From NCBI GenBank assembly GCA_043554545.1, contig CP121337.1, forward strand, positions 682,001 to 746,000: a DNA stretch of 64,000 bases. The letters run 5' to 3'. Under the pieces are notes generated by a model. It ran no database searches. It was given only the letters and a program-made list of their open reading frames with translations, and was not told the DNA's origin. This document shows, piece after piece, positions 63,103 through 64,000 of this stretch. Both the position numbers and the translations under genes were made by a program. Every line of letters starts with the position of its first letter. Within the stretch, counting starts at the first letter, position 1. This DNA is from UBA7330 sp043554545 (GTDB lineage: Bacteria > Bacteroidota > Bacteroidia > Cytophagales > Cyclobacteriaceae).

Positions 63103-64000
63103 TATAGGATTTCGCTGTAAAAATCTTTGCTATCCCTTTTCAGGATTGATTGAAGATCATTCATCAGGTGTTCCAGTCCATGCTTTAGATTTTGGACTTC
63201 ACTTACTTTTGGCTTCTTCCCAAAGATAACTTCAAGCTCGCTTGGAGCTTTGAGTGTTTCAAAATACTGTTTATCTGAAGTAAGTCTGGTAAGCTGAGCA
63301 CTTACCACCGCAAGGAGACTTAAAGGTTGTTTGGGTAAAAATTTGAGCTGCTTATCGGGGATTTCGTATACCATTGCCGCAATTTCATGAGCTTCCAGAT
63401 TTATTGGAGTTTCAGCATCCTGCTGAATAGTCCGTAGTAAACGGATCATTTTCTTAAGCCCACCATTGGTTCTTAAATCTTTTGCGTTGATTCTGGCGAT
63501 ATTCTTAAATGGCATATAATTATGCTTAGTCTTTTCACCAAACCTAAACTCACAGATACCCCGGTCAATTTCTCTTTTAGTTTCCATGAAGTTTTTGTTA
63601 TTCAACCAAATGGCTGGTTGAATAGCCACGCGGCTGGAGGGCTTTTCAGTTAATACTAAAACTTCATGCTGATTGTTAAACCCAGCTTTTTTGATAAAAT
63701 CCAGTGACTTAACAACATCTAATATCTCACGTATGATAAATTGGATTTCTTTCCAGGGTTTATCGGTTATAGGGTTGATCAGTACAAGCAGCGTAATGTC
63801 CCCAAACAATGTAATGTGCGTTTCTGTTTGGATAGGGCCTTCATATCTGAAATCAATTTGTATAGACTTATCTGCAAATTTATGTGCAATACTATCCTGA
63901 ATCTTTTTGGTGATAGAAAATGCTTTGTAGGAATAGGAATGATCTATTTCAATCATTGATTCCAGGACATAGCGTAGCGCATCAGGGTACCCTCGATGTG
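63099..64000 (-). CDS. Nucleotidyltransferase-like protein (cut by the window edge)
   Basis: Minus-strand frame open to the right edge: the codons before Met at 63956 read ...PDALRYVLES, so the true start lies outside. FRYEGPIQTETHITLFGDITLLVLI has the shape of the nucleotidyltransferase (MNT/CD-NTase) core, in which G-S..T.T.I...SDIDLLV carries the catalytic Asp-x-Asp; here the second Asp is Thr (GDITLL), suggesting loss of catalysis. The C-terminal ~150 residues are helical. No partner genes (effector, HEPN) are visible. Family assignment is tentative. Confidence 0.5.
   Translation of the reverse strand, partial: HRGYPDALRYVLESMIEIDHSYSYKAFSITKKIQDSIAHKFADKSIQIDFRYEGPIQTETHITLFGDITLLVLINPITDKPWKEIQFIIREILDVVKSLDFIKKAGFNNQHEVLVLTEKPSSRVAIQPAIWLNNKNFMETKREIDRGICEFRFGEKTKHNYMPFKNIARINAKDLRTNGGLKKMIRLLRTIQQDAETPINLEAHEIAAMVYEIPDKQLKFLPKQPLSLLAVVSAQLTRLTSDKQYFETLKAPSELEVIFGKKPKVSEVQNLKHGLEHLMNDLQSILKRDSKDFYSEILY

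Noticed and set aside
1..64000. CRISPR arrays, rRNA genes, complete insertion sequences, prophage modules
   Set aside because: Looked for direct repeats with regular spacing, rRNA signatures, full transposases and phage structural genes; none seen. Only relics of mobile elements occur at 38.8-41.1 kb.

Overview
The window looks like a chromosome segment of a marine or gliding member of the Bacteroidota, most likely order Cytophagales. Evidence: two secreted proteins with C-terminal type IX secretion sorting domains (types A and B), a PorP/SprF-family partner, a GSII-type glutamine synthetase beside an ammonium transporter, few Shine-Dalgarno-like sites, several TTG/GTG starts, and promoters of the TTTG-N19-21-TAnnTTTG kind. 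No species is claimed.

Layout. 0-2.5 kb: nitrogen assimilation (end of amt, a porin, glnII). 2.5-3.5 kb: a TPR/SH3 protein and tRNA-Lys(UUU). 3.8-8.7 kb: an FMN alpha-hydroxy-acid oxidase, two formylglycine sulfatases and a creatininase-family hydrolase in one direction. 8.7-11.7 kb: two haem-binding CxxCH proteins, a small membrane protein and a beta-propeller secreted protein. 11.78-17.46 kb: a sulfur-assimilation operon (sulfhydrylase, sulfite reductase, sirohaem synthesis, APS reductase). Its leader carries a promoter, a SAM (S-box) riboswitch, a 26-codon ORF with five consecutive Cys codons, and a hairpin starting at the end of that Cys run. 17.5-24.4 kb: a hybrid histidine kinase, hexuronate catabolism (uxaB-uxaA) and a cyclophilin. 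24.4-33.7 kb: a T9SS cargo operon with a divergent PorP/SprF gene. 33.7-35.0 kb: a Ste24-like protease.

35.0-42.8 kb is the accessory part. Every readable gene is on the plus strand and small (PIN toxin pseudogene, unknowns, CPBP protease, DUF2490, HTH regulator, CIA30, DUF2975, methyltransferase). Between them lie degraded fragments of three neighbouring genes, a truncated REP-associated transposase, two copies of a perfect or near-perfect palindrome at fragment junctions, an integrase remnant, and paired attC-like half-sites. It reads as a cassette-like mosaic shaped by small mobile elements.

42.9-64 kb is core again: gpsA-plsB for phospholipid synthesis, a polyprenyl diphosphate synthase, an FKBP isomerase, an alpha-L-rhamnosidase, an EamA transporter, small lipoproteins, a cystathionine synthase/lyase, a response regulator, an aminotransferase plus prephenate dehydrogenase (tyrosine branch), an MscS channel divergent from an M3 oligopeptidase, and at the right edge a cut gene with a nucleotidyltransferase-like motif.

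Together the sulfatases, uronate genes and rhamnosidase suggest use of sulfated, rhamnose- and uronate-containing algal polysaccharide (inference). The strongest unusual signal is the tandem SAM-riboswitch plus polycysteine leader of the sulfur operon; the second is the palindrome-marked mosaic region.
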